The notes: generated by a model from the letters alone, not told the origin. A stretch of 64,000 bases of DNA from Millisia brevis NBRC 105863 (GCF_001552615.1 NZ_BCRN01000001.1:62001-126000); one strand, 5' to 3'; counted from the first letter of the stretch, positions 16,717-26,131 are shown. Numbers and translations are program-made.

Positions 16717-19002
16717 ATGGCGACAGAGCCGACGACAGAATCCGCGGACTCGGCCGCGCGCCCGCGGCTGCCCCTCCCCTACCGGATCCTGCGGATCATC
16801 ACCGTCGCCGTCGGTGTGCTCTACGCCGCGGCAACTCTGATCTCCGAGATCTTCCCGGACGGGTTCCTCGACACCTTCTACAACGTCGCGATCATCATCA
16901 CCTCGCTCTTCGCCTGCATTCGCCCGATCCTGATCGCCCGCGATCGCCTCGCCTGGGCCCTGATCGCCGCCGCGATCACCCTGTGGTCGATAGGTGACAT
17001 CTATTGGACGTCCAGCTTTATCGACGCGGTCGACATCCCCGTTCCCTCGCTCGCCGACGGCTTCTACCTGGCGATGTACCCGCTCGCCTATATCGGCCTG
17101 ATCCTGTTGGTGCGGTCGGCAACCGGCCGGGTGCCGGCGTCGGTGTGGCTCGACGGCGCGGTCACCGCCCTGGCGGCCGGCGCGATCTTCTCCGCCCTGA
17201 CCATGAACACGGTGCTGGCGGCCTCGATCGACGACAGCCAGGCCGCCACGCTGACCAACCTGTCGTACCCGATCGGCGATCTGGCGCTGATGGTGATCGT
17301 CGTCGCGGTCCTGACGATGGTCCGCTGGCGCCCGGACCCGATGTGGTGGTCCCTCGGCCTGGGAGCGGCGTTCTTCGCCGTCGCCGATACCGGCTACCTG
17401 TTCACCGTCGCGCACGAGACGTACGCGGTGGGGTCCTGGATCGACGCGGTGTGGATGCTCGGGCTGACGCTGATGGCCGTCGCGGGCACCCTCGAGCGGC
17501 CCGATCGAGCCGATGACGTGCGCGGTCTGGCCGTGCTGCTCGTACCGATCGTCTTCTCCTTCGCAGCGCTGACGGTCCTGATCGTCGGCACCTTCATCGA
17601 ACTGCACCCGTCGGCGATCGTGCTGGCGGCGGCCTGCCTGGTGACCGTCGCGGTGCGCACCGTACTGACCTTCCAGCAGAGCAAGGCCCTCGCGCGCAGC
17701 GAAATCGATGCACGCACCGACCGCGTCAGCGGCCTGGGCAATCGCCGCGTCCTCGACGCCGCGCTCGACCGAATGCTCGCCGACGCCAGCCCGAATCAGC
17801 AGGTCGGCGCCACCATCCTGGCGATCGACGACCTCGCCGAACTCAACGGCACACTCGGCTACACCGCCGGTGATCATCTGCTGCACGCCTTCGGGAGTCG
17901 GCTCGCGGCCGCGATCGAGCCCCCGGCGGCCTGCGCTCGGCTCGGCGGCGCCGAGTTCGCGGTCATCCATGCCGGCGGAGCCGACATCGCCGAGTTCCGC
18001 GAGCGCGCCAAGCAACTGCTCGAAGTGATGGCCCGCCCGTTCCTCATCGACAACACCCCGATCCAGGTGCAGCTGCGCGCCGGTATCGCACTGAGCCCCG
18101 GGCACGCCGACACGTCCGAGGAACTGGTCCAATACGCCGCCGAGGCGTTGCACGCGGCCAAGCGGGCCCACTCCTCGGTCGAGGTCTACGACGCGCGCAG
18201 CGCCCACACCCGGCTCTACGGGCCGGCGATCGTCGCCGAGTTGAACGCGGCCGACGAGGACGAACTGCTGAAGATCTATCAGCCGCGCTTCGACCTGACC
18301 TCCGACCGGGTCAGCGATGTGGCCGTATCGCTGCGCTGGAATCATCCGATCCACGGGATGCTGCCGGCCGAGACGCTCTCGAACATCGCGACCCATGCCG
18401 GACTCGCGTCCCGGCTGACCGAGACGGTGCTTCGGTCCGCGCTCGAGCAGTGCTCCCGTTGGCACGCATCGGGTTCCGGTACCGGCGTGACCATCGAGGC
18501 CACCCTCGCGGACGTTTTCGACAGTCGGCTGCCGTACGACGTGGCCCGCATGGTCAACGCCTTCGACGTGCCGTCGGCGGCCGCGACGATCCGCATCCCG
18601 GAGGAGGTGCTGCTGGTCGATCCGCAGCGGGCGGCGCACGTCCTCGGCCAGTTCCGGGACTTCGGGGTGCGGGTGAGCATCGACCACTTCGGCCGCTCCG
18701 CTCCGTCGATCACCCGTCTGCGGGCGCTGCCGATCGACGAGCTCAGCTTCTCACCGGCATTCCTGGAGACCGCGCTGACCGGGGCGCAGGACGCCTCGCT
18801 GGTCCGCTCGGTGGTCGACTTCGCTCGCGGACTGGGATTGGCGACCGTCGCAACCGGCGTCGACACCCCGGCGCTGCGCGATATCGTCGCGACCTGCGGG
18901 TTCTCCCACGCGCAGGGAAATATGCTCGCCCCGGAGACCGGCCCGGCGGGGCTGGGCCGGTGGCTCTTCGGCACCCGGCCACTGGCGGTCGCCGGCAACT
19001 GA
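16717..19002 (+). CDS. Membrane protein with degenerate GGDEF and EAL domains
   Basis: This protein has 761 aa from the ATG at 16717 (preceded by AGGAAGAAG); an alternative ATG at 16678 adds 13 residues. Residues about 25-320 form a multi-helix membrane sensor region. A GGDEF-type domain follows (TDRVSGLGNRRVLDAAL), but its signature is GGAEF (410-414). The EAL-type domain has VAV at 535-537 where EAL is expected, DHFG (656-659) for DDFG, and Thr713 for the catalytic Glu of the EGVE motif. Both activities are therefore probably lost, which suggests a c-di-GMP or nucleotide receptor, or a scaffold (inference). It is a single gene ended by a strong hairpin. Confidence 0.85.
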   Translation: MATEPTTESADSAARPRLPLPYRILRIITVAVGVLYAAATLISEIFPDGFLDTFYNVAIIITSLFACIRPILIARDRLAWALIAAAITLWSIGDIYWTSSFIDAVDIPVPSLADGFYLAMYPLAYIGLILLVRSATGRVPASVWLDGAVTALAAGAIFSALTMNTVLAASIDDSQAATLTNLSYPIGDLALMVIVVAVLTMVRWRPDPMWWSLGLGAAFFAVADTGYLFTVAHETYAVGSWIDAVWMLGLTLMAVAGTLERPDRADDVRGLAVLLVPIVFSFAALTVLIVGTFIELHPSAIVLAAACLVTVAVRTVLTFQQSKALARSEIDARTDRVSGLGNRRVLDAALDRMLADASPNQQVGATILAIDDLAELNGTLGYTAGDHLLHAFGSRLAAAIEPPAACARLGGAEFAVIHAGGADIAEFRERAKQLLEVMARPFLIDNTPIQVQLRAGIALSPGHADTSEELVQYAAEALHAAKRAHSSVEVYDARSAHTRLYGPAIVAELNAADEDELLKIYQPRFDLTSDRVSDVAVSLRWNHPIHGMLPAETLSNIATHAGLASRLTETVLRSALEQCSRWHASGSGTGVTIEATLADVFDSRLPYDVARMVNAFDVPSAAATIRIPEEVLLVDPQRAAHVLGQFRDFGVRVSIDHFGRSAPSITRLRALPIDELSFSPAFLETALTGAQDASLVRSVVDFARGLGLATVATGVDTPALRDIVATCGFSHAQGNMLAPETGPAGLGRWLFGTRPLAVAGN

Positions 19003-19019
19003 CGACCCGGTGACATACG

Positions 19020-19057
19020 GCGGCGCCCGCCCGGTTCATCGACCGGGCGGGCGCCGC
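19020..19057. terminator. Bidirectional terminator hairpin
   Basis: A perfect 16-bp stem (GCGGCGCCCGCCCGGT with its complement) closes a 6-base loop. It sits between the convergent GGDEF-EAL gene and the small gene ending at 19084. No T-tract follows, which is usual in actinobacteria. Confidence 0.8.
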
Positions 19058-19083
19058 TGTTCGGGCATCGTTGTTCGGGGGGC

Positions 19084-19308
19084 TCAGCCCTCCTTGTTGC
19101 CCAGCGCCACCAGAACGCCGGCGAGGGCGAAATACTTGTTGGAACCGAGGTCGCGCACGGTGCTGATATTCAGTGCACTCTTGAGAATCTCATCGTGCTT
19201 TTCGGTCAGACCGGACAAAGCAGACGGCGGCGCGTCGAGGATTTCGGCGAGGGTCTTGTCCTCCCACGCCTTGTCCAATCCCTTTGCGAGATCGACCTGT
19301 ACGGCCAT
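19084..19308 (-). CDS. Small protein with helix-hairpin-helix-like pattern
   Basis: This predicted protein of 74 aa is entirely helical in pattern and soluble. The segment PPSALSGLTEKHDEILKSAL followed by NISTVRDLGSNKYFALAGVL resembles the helix-hairpin-helix/SAM-like repeat in which a Gly turn is followed by a TVRDL strand-helix element. The ATG follows GGAGGTACCCGATGGCC (GGAGG about 8 bases upstream), a good ribosome site. It lies between the terminator and the divergent channel gene. Its function is unknown; interaction with nucleic acid or protein is only a guess from the fold. Confidence 0.72.
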   Translation of the reverse strand: MAVQVDLAKGLDKAWEDKTLAEILDAPPSALSGLTEKHDEILKSALNISTVRDLGSNKYFALAGVLVALGNKEG

Positions 19309-19481
19309 CGGGTACCTCCATGACGTTCACTCGGTCCGATCCCGGTCGGCATCGAATCCGTCAACCAGCATGCTCGTTAATTGCGCTTTGCGCCATTATC
19401 TTCGACGAATTTCCCTTTCGCCCGAGTCGTCCGATCACCTCGGTCCGGTTCGGCTCACTCGGCGCGTGACAGCATGACCGA

Positions 19482-20177
19482 ATGACGACAGCGGAGCACA
19501 CGCATTCCTCCTTCTGGCACTGGGCCCGCAGCCACCCGTCCGCGATCCTGATGTTGACCCAATTGGGAGCTCTGCTGGTCTATCCGTTCCAGGACGACTC
19601 GGCCGGCGGGCGGGCGGCGGTGGGGGTCATCGGTATCGCCGCGCTGATCGTCGCGGTCTTCGCCGTGCGCGCGACCGAGGCCTGGACCTGGGTGTCGGTG
19701 GTGATCGGCGGGCCCGCGCTGATCCTTACCATCGTCGAGGCGACGGTGCCGACCCTCGAGTCCGTCGCGCTGGCATCGGCCCTGGTGCACGCGGCGTTCT
19801 ACTTCTACACCGGGTACGCCCTGCTGCGGTACATGTTCCACGACGACGTCGTCACCACCGACGAGGTCTGGGCGACCGGCGCGACCTTCACCGTGGTCGC
19901 CTGGGGGTTCGCCTATCTCTACATCGCCGTCCAGATCATCTGGCCCGGATCGTTCACCGCGGCCGTCGATCCGCAGGCGGCTCGTTCCTGGGTCGAGCTG
20001 CTGTTCCTGTCGATCACCACCATGACGAGCACCGGACTGTCGGACATCATCCCGGTCCTGCCGCACGCGCGATCGATCGTGATGATCGAGCAGATCGCCG
20101 GGATGCTCTACATCGCGCTGGTGATCGCTCGCGTCATGGCGCTGATGAGCAATCGGCGCACCCGCGACCACCGCTGA
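19482..20177 (+). CDS. Ion-channel-like membrane protein (Ion_trans_2-type pore)
   Basis: This protein has 231 aa and about six hydrophobic helices. The last two flank a pore-loop-like segment, FLSITTMTSTGLSDIIP, at residues about 176-192. The layout matches two-TM potassium-channel pores, but the filter reads TSTGLSD rather than TVGYGD, so ion selectivity is uncertain. The C-terminus is short and basic, without an RCK domain. The gene precedes the diiron oxygenase by 97 bp on the same strand; co-transcription is possible. Confidence 0.72.
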   Translation: MTTAEHTHSSFWHWARSHPSAILMLTQLGALLVYPFQDDSAGGRAAVGVIGIAALIVAVFAVRATEAWTWVSVVIGGPALILTIVEATVPTLESVALASALVHAAFYFYTGYALLRYMFHDDVVTTDEVWATGATFTVVAWGFAYLYIAVQIIWPGSFTAAVDPQAARSWVELLFLSITTMTSTGLSDIIPVLPHARSIVMIEQIAGMLYIALVIARVMALMSNRRTRDHR

Positions 20178-20274
20178 GCCACAATCCCCTCTTGTCCGGG
20201 TCGCCGTGTCCCATATAGATTGGTACCGACGGTTACACGAACCTCGCCCGCATTCGGACGAAGGAGGGGACCCC

Positions 20275-21276
20275 ATGGTCACGTCGAGCACCGGGATCAC
20301 GCCACGCAGTACCGAGGACTACCACGAGGTCCTCGCCAATCTGTCCGACGGATCGGTCCGTCGACATTTCGATCCGTATCTGGACATCGCCTGGGACGCC
20401 CCGGAGATGGCGATCGATCCGCAGGATCCGCGCTGGATCCTCTCCCCCGAGCACGACACCCTCGGCGCGACTCAGTGGTACCGAAATCTACCGGTGGACA
20501 AGCAGATCGAGCTGGGGCGCTGGCGCGTCGTCAACGCGATCAAGGTCGGAGCGGCGTTCGAGAGCATCCTGATCCGCGGGATGATGCAGTACATCATGAA
20601 ACTTCCGAACAACAAGCCGGAGTTTCGCTACAGCCTCCACGAGATGACCGAGGAGTGCAATCACATCCAGATGTTCCAGGAGTTGGTCAACCGGTCGGGT
20701 ACCGATGCTCCGGGAATGCGGCCCCTCTTCCGGCGACTCTCCCCCTGGATCGGGATCGCCGGCGGATATGCGCACGTCATCCTGTTCATCGGCATCCTCG
20801 GCGGCGAGGAACCGATCGACCACTACCAGAAGGCGCTGATCCGCCAGGGCGACAACCTGCCGCCGGCGGTCCTGCGCACCATGGAGATCCATATCGCCGA
20901 GGAGGCGCGGCATATCTCCTTCGCCGGGGAATTCCTGCAGCGCCGTTTCGCCCGAATGTCGCCGCGCGGCCGCCGTATATGCGCCTACGCGTTTCCGCTC
21001 GCCATGCGCTGGTTGGCGACCGAGATCATGAAGCCGCATCCGAAGATCGTCGAGCGCTTCGATATTCCCGACGACGTGATGCGCGAGGCATTCTGGGATT
21101 CCCCGCAGGCCCGGAAAGTGCTGGCCGGCTATTTCGGGGATATGCGCGCTCTGGCGGATTCCGCCGGCTTGTATACCCCCGGCAGCCGCCGGGTCTGGCG
21201 GGCACTGCGGGTCGACGGGCCGATGTCGCGATACCGCAGCGAACCGGATCGCACACCCTCACCGACGCCCGGATAG
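20275..21276 (+). CDS. AurF-family diiron N-oxygenase-like protein
   Basis: This ferritin-like non-haem diiron protein has 333 aa. Ligand motifs are Glu in FESILIRGM (about residue 100), the EExxH of EMTEECNHIQMF (about 121-132), and a second helix pair with EIHIAEEARHISFA (about 204-217). These fit AurF/CmlI-type enzymes that oxidise aryl or alkyl amines. AAGGAGGGG seven bases upstream fixes the ATG at 20275; an earlier in-frame start at 20206 lacks this. No biosynthetic cluster surrounds it, so the substrate is open; it could be a lipid or amine oxygenase or desaturase-like enzyme. Confidence 0.85.
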   Translation: MVTSSTGITPRSTEDYHEVLANLSDGSVRRHFDPYLDIAWDAPEMAIDPQDPRWILSPEHDTLGATQWYRNLPVDKQIELGRWRVVNAIKVGAAFESILIRGMMQYIMKLPNNKPEFRYSLHEMTEECNHIQMFQELVNRSGTDAPGMRPLFRRLSPWIGIAGGYAHVILFIGILGGEEPIDHYQKALIRQGDNLPPAVLRTMEIHIAEEARHISFAGEFLQRRFARMSPRGRRICAYAFPLAMRWLATEIMKPHPKIVERFDIPDDVMREAFWDSPQARKVLAGYFGDMRALADSAGLYTPGSRRVWRALRVDGPMSRYRSEPDRTPSPTPG

Positions 21277-21290
21277 CTCGCCCGTCGGCC

Positions 21291-21332
21291 CGAGTAGGGC
21301 CCGTCGCGGCAGTGCCCGGTGGGCCCTACTCG
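21291..21332. terminator. Convergent terminator hairpin
   Basis: A 12-bp perfect inverted repeat, CGAGTAGGGCCC and GGGCCCTACTCG, with an 18-base loop lies between the diiron gene and the convergent secreted-protein gene. It overlaps the latter's stop codon. Confidence 0.65.
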
Positions 21333-21664
21333 ACGACCGCGACGTCCCAGGCGTGGACCGGCGGAGCCGCCGGGCCGTTGATCAGCGGCAGGCACAGCAC
21401 GAGCGACTGCTCGCCCGTCCGCACCACCGGACCTGCGGTTTCGTAACGTCCCGAGCCGTCGGTGCTGAAGGTCTCGAGCTTGCCGCAGGTGGCGGTCACC
21501 TGGTAGTTGTCGGTCTCGTAGCAGGTCACCGTGGCTCCGAAGTAGAACGACGACGGGCGACAATCGGCAGGCGCGGCCGCGGCGGGCTGGGCCAGCAGGG
21601 CGGCGAGACCCGCAGCGGCGATCAACGGCATCGATCCGAGGGCGGCGATTCGTGCAACGCGCAT
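21326..21664 (-). CDS. Small secreted protein, function unknown
   Basis: This protein has 112 aa. The N-terminus is a Sec signal peptide (ARIAALGSMPLIAAAGLAALLAQPAAAAP, cleavage near residue 31). The mature part of about 80 residues has four Cys (DCRPSS, VTCYET, ATCGKL, VLCLPL) that could form two disulfides, and is rich in beta-prone segments. AAGGA lies about 11 bases upstream of the ATG. I do not recognise the family; such small Cys-paired exported proteins are common in mycolata. Confidence 0.75.
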   Translation of the reverse strand: MRVARIAALGSMPLIAAAGLAALLAQPAAAAPADCRPSSFYFGATVTCYETDNYQVTATCGKLETFSTDGSGRYETAGPVVRTGEQSLVLCLPLINGPAAPPVHAWDVAVVE

Positions 21665-22132
21665 GAGGTGCGGTCCTTCCGGTTCAATCGGCAGTTATCG
21701 GGCCTATCGCCCGCGGGCCGCGGATTCGTTACCGCCAATCGGAAGAATTCGCCCGGAACGACCCCGCTACGTATACATGAGTAAATACTGAGAATCGGGC
21801 GACAAACCCACCGAATCGACCATCGGACATTCTTACGGTATTTTTTGGACATTCGGCCCGATTCTTATTGACGGCCGCTCCGGTGGCCGGCAGACTTCTG
21901 TGGTCTGCAGCCATGCGTCGACACATTGAATCAGGCTCGCCGCCCGATCATTTCCGGGCGGACCACCATCCGCGTGCCCGATTCGACCCGATGCACGGCG
22001 CCATCCACACGTCGGCCGGCCTCCGTGTACCCCCGACCCCGGGGGCCGGCCGATTCCCACCTGCCCGTCGCCACACACCCGGTGCCGCACAATTGTTGCG
22101 GCACAACGAGATCCGACCCCGTAGCGGACTGA
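21665..22132. other. Non-coding region with AT-rich island and repeats
   Basis: This 468-bp stretch between two minus-strand genes holds no convincing ORF. Bases 21770-21880 are unusually AT-rich and contain the inverted repeat AGAATCGGGC (21791-21800) and GCCCGATTCT (21856-21865). Between these arms lies GGACATTC repeated directly at 21825 and 21847, a 22-bp period. It may be the promoter and operator region of the secreted-protein gene or hold a small RNA. Confidence 0.5.
22082..22104 (-). terminator. Candidate thiG terminator
   Basis: Inverted repeat GTGCCGCA / TGCGGCAC with a 7-base loop (CAATTGT), 29 bases after the thiG stop codon. It is the only strong hairpin downstream of thiG. Confidence 0.55.
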
Positions 22133-23059
<927 letters not shown>

Positions 23060-23656
23060 TCAGAAGATCTCCGCGATGTCCGGGCCGAGGGTGAAACCGT
23101 TGGCGCCCTGCCGGCAGGTGATGGCGGCGGTGTCGGCCTCACAGGTATAGGTGTCGATCACCAGGGCGCTGCCCGCGGGCAGGATCTCCCAGCCACCGGC
23201 ATCGGGGGCGGCGCCGACGGGCGCATTGCCCGCGGGCGGCGGGGGTCCGATGAAGACACCCTGGTTGAAGCACATCAGCGCCGCGCTGCCACCGAAGACG
23301 CGGGCGCCGCTGCTCGGGCCGCCGGGGGCGAACCAGCAGTCGGCCAGCTGGGGTGCGGCACCGTCCGGCAGCGGGGCACCGGTCGTCTGACAGCCGGCGC
23401 CACCGACCGAGCTGATCCCGCAGTAGACGTCGCCGCTGGTCGACTGGAAGTAGTACTGGTCGGCGTCCGCCTGCGGCCGGTAGACCTCGGGATCGACCGC
23501 CTGGTCGTCGGGCGCGGCGCTCGCCTGGTCGTCGGCCGCCGACGATTCCACCTGCGCGGAGGTGTCCGCGGACGAGCCACAGGCACCGACGAGACCCACC
23601 GCGACCAGCAGCGCTCCGATCGTCATCGAACGGGGCGGGCGCAGGCGAACGGTCAC
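23060..23656 (-). CDS. Cys-rich lipoprotein, function unknown
   Basis: This protein has 198 aa from a GTG start that has GGAGG ten bases upstream. The signal ends in the lipobox VGAC, with Cys at about residue 25, followed by a low-complexity Ala/Asp/Ser linker. The folded part has six Cys (DVYCGIS, AGCQTT, ADCWFAP, LMCFNQG, YTCEAD, ITCRQG), suggesting three disulfides. Similar exported proteins occur widely in mycolata without assigned function. It lies next to thiG on the same strand but is separated from it by the riboswitch. Confidence 0.78.
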   Translation of the reverse strand: MTVRLRPPRSMTIGALLVAVGLVGACGSSADTSAQVESSAADDQASAAPDDQAVDPEVYRPQADADQYYFQSTSGDVYCGISSVGGAGCQTTGAPLPDGAAPQLADCWFAPGGPSSGARVFGGSAALMCFNQGVFIGPPPPAGNAPVGAAPDAGGWEILPAGSALVIDTYTCEADTAAITCRQGANGFTLGPDIAEIF

Positions 23657-23920
23657 GGGTTTCCTCCGGGTCACGGTCGTTGGGTCGGACTCGCCGAACA
23701 CCATAGCGGCCCGATCCGGACACTCCTCACCGCCGGGACGCCGACTTCCGCGCCGCCGGCCGGTTTCGCGACCCTCGCTTCGACCGGGACACGTCGCGAG
23801 AACGCTTCGATAACGTCGGGGTCGGCCGGGGCGCACATCGCCCCGAACGCCCAGGTTCGGAAACGTCACCTCAGGGTCGGTAGCCGATACCGGCGCCCGT
23901 CGGGGAGACTCGAGGGCACG

Positions 23921-25498
23921 ATGCACGTGCAACAGCCGAATTGGCCGCAACCGCCCCCGCAGGCCGGGTGGACGGGCACGTCCGCGCGCCCGGTGGCGAC
24001 CGTCGGCAACCGCCCGAGCCTCTACGACCGGTTCGAACTGATCGGGGAACTCGGCAGCGGCGGCGAGGCGACCGTCCATCGCGCCCGCGAGCGCGCGACC
24101 GGCGTCGAATACGCGATCCGGATCTTCCGCGATCGGCCCAACTATCAGGTCGACTGGGGATCGCCCGAGTACGCGGCCCACTTCCCCGAGCGGACCACGG
24201 TGCGGGTCTTCGAGCGCGGCGTCGAGTACCTGGCGGTACCCAACAGCCCGGCGATGATCGAGCAGCACTACGAGGTCATGGAGTACTGCGCCTACGGTGC
24301 CCTGTGGCATCTGGTCGGCGGCGCCTACGGCCCGCTCACCGAACGGCGTTTCCTCGGCATCGTCGCGCAGCTGACCGACGCGGTCGCCACGATGCATCCG
24401 GTGGTGCACGGCGACATCAAGCCGGGCAACATCCTGATCCGCTCCCTCGAACCGCTCGAAATCGTGCTCGGCGACTTCGGCGTCGCCCGCCGGGTCGACC
24501 ACACCCATACCCGCTACCGGGGCGGCACCCCGCGCTACCGGCCGCCGGAGTCGGAGGGCACCTCGACCGCCACCGACTGGTGGGGTCTGGGCATGACGCT
24601 GCTCGACCTGTTCGTCGGGCGCAATGTCTTCGACGCGGTCGGGGCCGACGACGAACAGGTGCGGCTGGCGTTGGAGACCCGGCCGGTGCCGCTCGATCGC
24701 GTGCACGACGTCGGGTCGCTGTCGGCCGACCGGATTCGGCTGCTGCTGTCGGGGTTGTTCGTCAAGGGGCCGGGCGACGGGTGGAAGCAGCGGTGGACCG
24801 GCGCGCAGGTGCGACGCTGGCTGGCGGGGGAGTCGCCCGCGGTCCCCGAGGGCGTTCAGATCGGTGTGCTCTTCGCGGGCGTCCTGCACCATCGCCTCGA
24901 TCAGCTGGGCGCGGCGCTCGAGCAGCAATGGGAGACCGGGGAACGGTTCCTGCGCGGTCCGGGGGCCGCGGAGGTCGCCGAACTGGCCGAGTTCTACGGC
25001 CGCCGCAAGACCTTCGACCAGGTGATGCGCATCGGATCGGCGTTGCCCGAACGCTCCCCGATGCTGGTGTCGGTGGTCGCCTCCTGGCTCAACTCCGAGG
25101 CGCCGGCTCGCTACAAGCAGCACGAGCTGACCCCGGCCGGGCTGGCCGCGCTGGCCACCAATGCCCGCCGCACGCCCGGCAGCGCCGACTCCGCCGACAT
25201 CGAGCGCCTGTTCACCAGTGGGCTGTTGTCCGCGGTCGCCCGGGTGACCGATCGCGCGGATCTGGCCGCGATCGATCACAACTGGCACTCGCTGCACGAG
25301 CAGACCCGACAGCTGCTGCACCACCGGAAGCTGGCCAACCGGGTCGATCCGCGGGCGCTGCTGTGCGGATCGTTGATCGCCGCCCTGGCGCCGCATCCGA
25401 CCGCCGCCACCACGACGCTGCGCGACTCGTTGCATCCGTCGGATCTGCGGCTGGCCGATCGCACCTCGTGGTTCCGACAGTTGCGGGCGGGCCGATGA
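23921..25498 (+). CDS. Ser/Thr protein kinase-like protein with Arg for the VAIK lysine
   Basis: This cytoplasmic kinase-domain protein has 525 aa. The glycine loop is GELGSGGEATVH (about residues 45-56), the catalytic loop is HGDIKPGNIL with Asp165, the magnesium motif is DFG with Asp185, and the activation segment ends in RPPE. The beta-3 lysine of the VAIK motif is replaced by Arg67 (YAIRIF). Residues about 290-525 are a helical C-terminal region with no transmembrane helix. The kinase is coupled by a 4-bp overlap to a membrane protein gene that may anchor it. Activity may be reduced, or use another lysine. Confidence 0.83.
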   Translation: MHVQQPNWPQPPPQAGWTGTSARPVATVGNRPSLYDRFELIGELGSGGEATVHRARERATGVEYAIRIFRDRPNYQVDWGSPEYAAHFPERTTVRVFERGVEYLAVPNSPAMIEQHYEVMEYCAYGALWHLVGGAYGPLTERRFLGIVAQLTDAVATMHPVVHGDIKPGNILIRSLEPLEIVLGDFGVARRVDHTHTRYRGGTPRYRPPESEGTSTATDWWGLGMTLLDLFVGRNVFDAVGADDEQVRLALETRPVPLDRVHDVGSLSADRIRLLLSGLFVKGPGDGWKQRWTGAQVRRWLAGESPAVPEGVQIGVLFAGVLHHRLDQLGAALEQQWETGERFLRGPGAAEVAELAEFYGRRKTFDQVMRIGSALPERSPMLVSVVASWLNSEAPARYKQHELTPAGLAALATNARRTPGSADSADIERLFTSGLLSAVARVTDRADLAAIDHNWHSLHEQTRQLLHHRKLANRVDPRALLCGSLIAALAPHPTAATTTLRDSLHPSDLRLADRTSWFRQLRAGR

Positions 25499-26004
25499 GC
25501 GACGAGGCGCTGTTGCGCGCGATCGCCGCCGACGCGACCGTGGGATCGGCCCGCGACGAGGCGATGCGACAGGTCGCCGACCGGGCGATGCGCCGCCGCC
25601 GCTGGGATCGGATGGTCGTGGCGGCCACCGCGGTCCTGATCGTCACGGTGATCGCGCCGATCACCCTGTCGCTGGCGTTCAACGGCGACCTGGTGCGGCT
25701 CTTCGGCCCCGGCACGGTCCTGCCGCAGGCCGAGCTGTGGGTGATCGGGATCTGGCTGTTGGGCCACTTCGCCTTCGGCAGCGGCATGCTGCTGTGTCTG
25801 GCGGCGGTGGTGCTGGCCTTTCCCTCGTTCGTGGGACGCCGACAGGTGTGGTTCCTGCGGGATCTCCCCCGCGGACTACCCCGCTGGGGCGCCCTCATCG
25901 GTGCGGTCTGCGCGGTCGTGGTCGCGTTCACCTTCTGCCTGCCGCTGGCGATCGAAGCCTTCGACCGCGCGGGGGCGGCGATCGCCGCGACCGGCGCATG
26001 GTGA
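25495..26004 (+). CDS. Membrane protein coupled to the kinase gene
   Basis: This protein has 169 aa with three hydrophobic helices (about 41-63, 82-104 and 130-152) and a basic Arg-rich N-terminal cytoplasmic segment (MRRRRWDR). Its ATG overlaps the kinase stop codon (ATGA), which indicates translational coupling. I do not recognise the family. The context makes it the probable partner, membrane anchor or substrate of the kinase (inference). Confidence 0.75.
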   Translation: MSDEALLRAIAADATVGSARDEAMRQVADRAMRRRRWDRMVVAATAVLIVTVIAPITLSLAFNGDLVRLFGPGTVLPQAELWVIGIWLLGHFAFGSGMLLCLAAVVLAFPSFVGRRQVWFLRDLPRGLPRWGALIGAVCAVVVAFTFCLPLAIEAFDRAGAAIAATGAW

Positions 26005-26052
26005 GCCGCGTTAACACGCATTGACCGGAAATCAACGGCGACACGCCGGGAA

Positions 26053-26068
26053 CGTTTCACATGAAACA
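26053..26068. promoter_or_regulatory. parS-like ParB-binding site
   Basis: CGTTTCACATGAAACA matches the ParB parS consensus TGTTTCACGTGAAACA at 14 of 16 positions, including the two GTTTCA/TGAAAC arms. It lies in the 127-bp gap between the kinase operon and the phosphatase-like gene. parA and parB are not in the window. Confidence 0.6.
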
Positions 26069-26131
26069 TTCGGAATGTTCGACGGCCGGCCGCCGGGAGG
26101 TCACCGGGGAATGTCGCCCTAGGCTGAGCGC

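Noticed and set aside
16564-18687. 707-codon minus-strand frame opposite the GGDEF-EAL gene
   Set aside because: Shadow of the plus-strand gene; low-complexity Arg/Gly/His/Asp composition.
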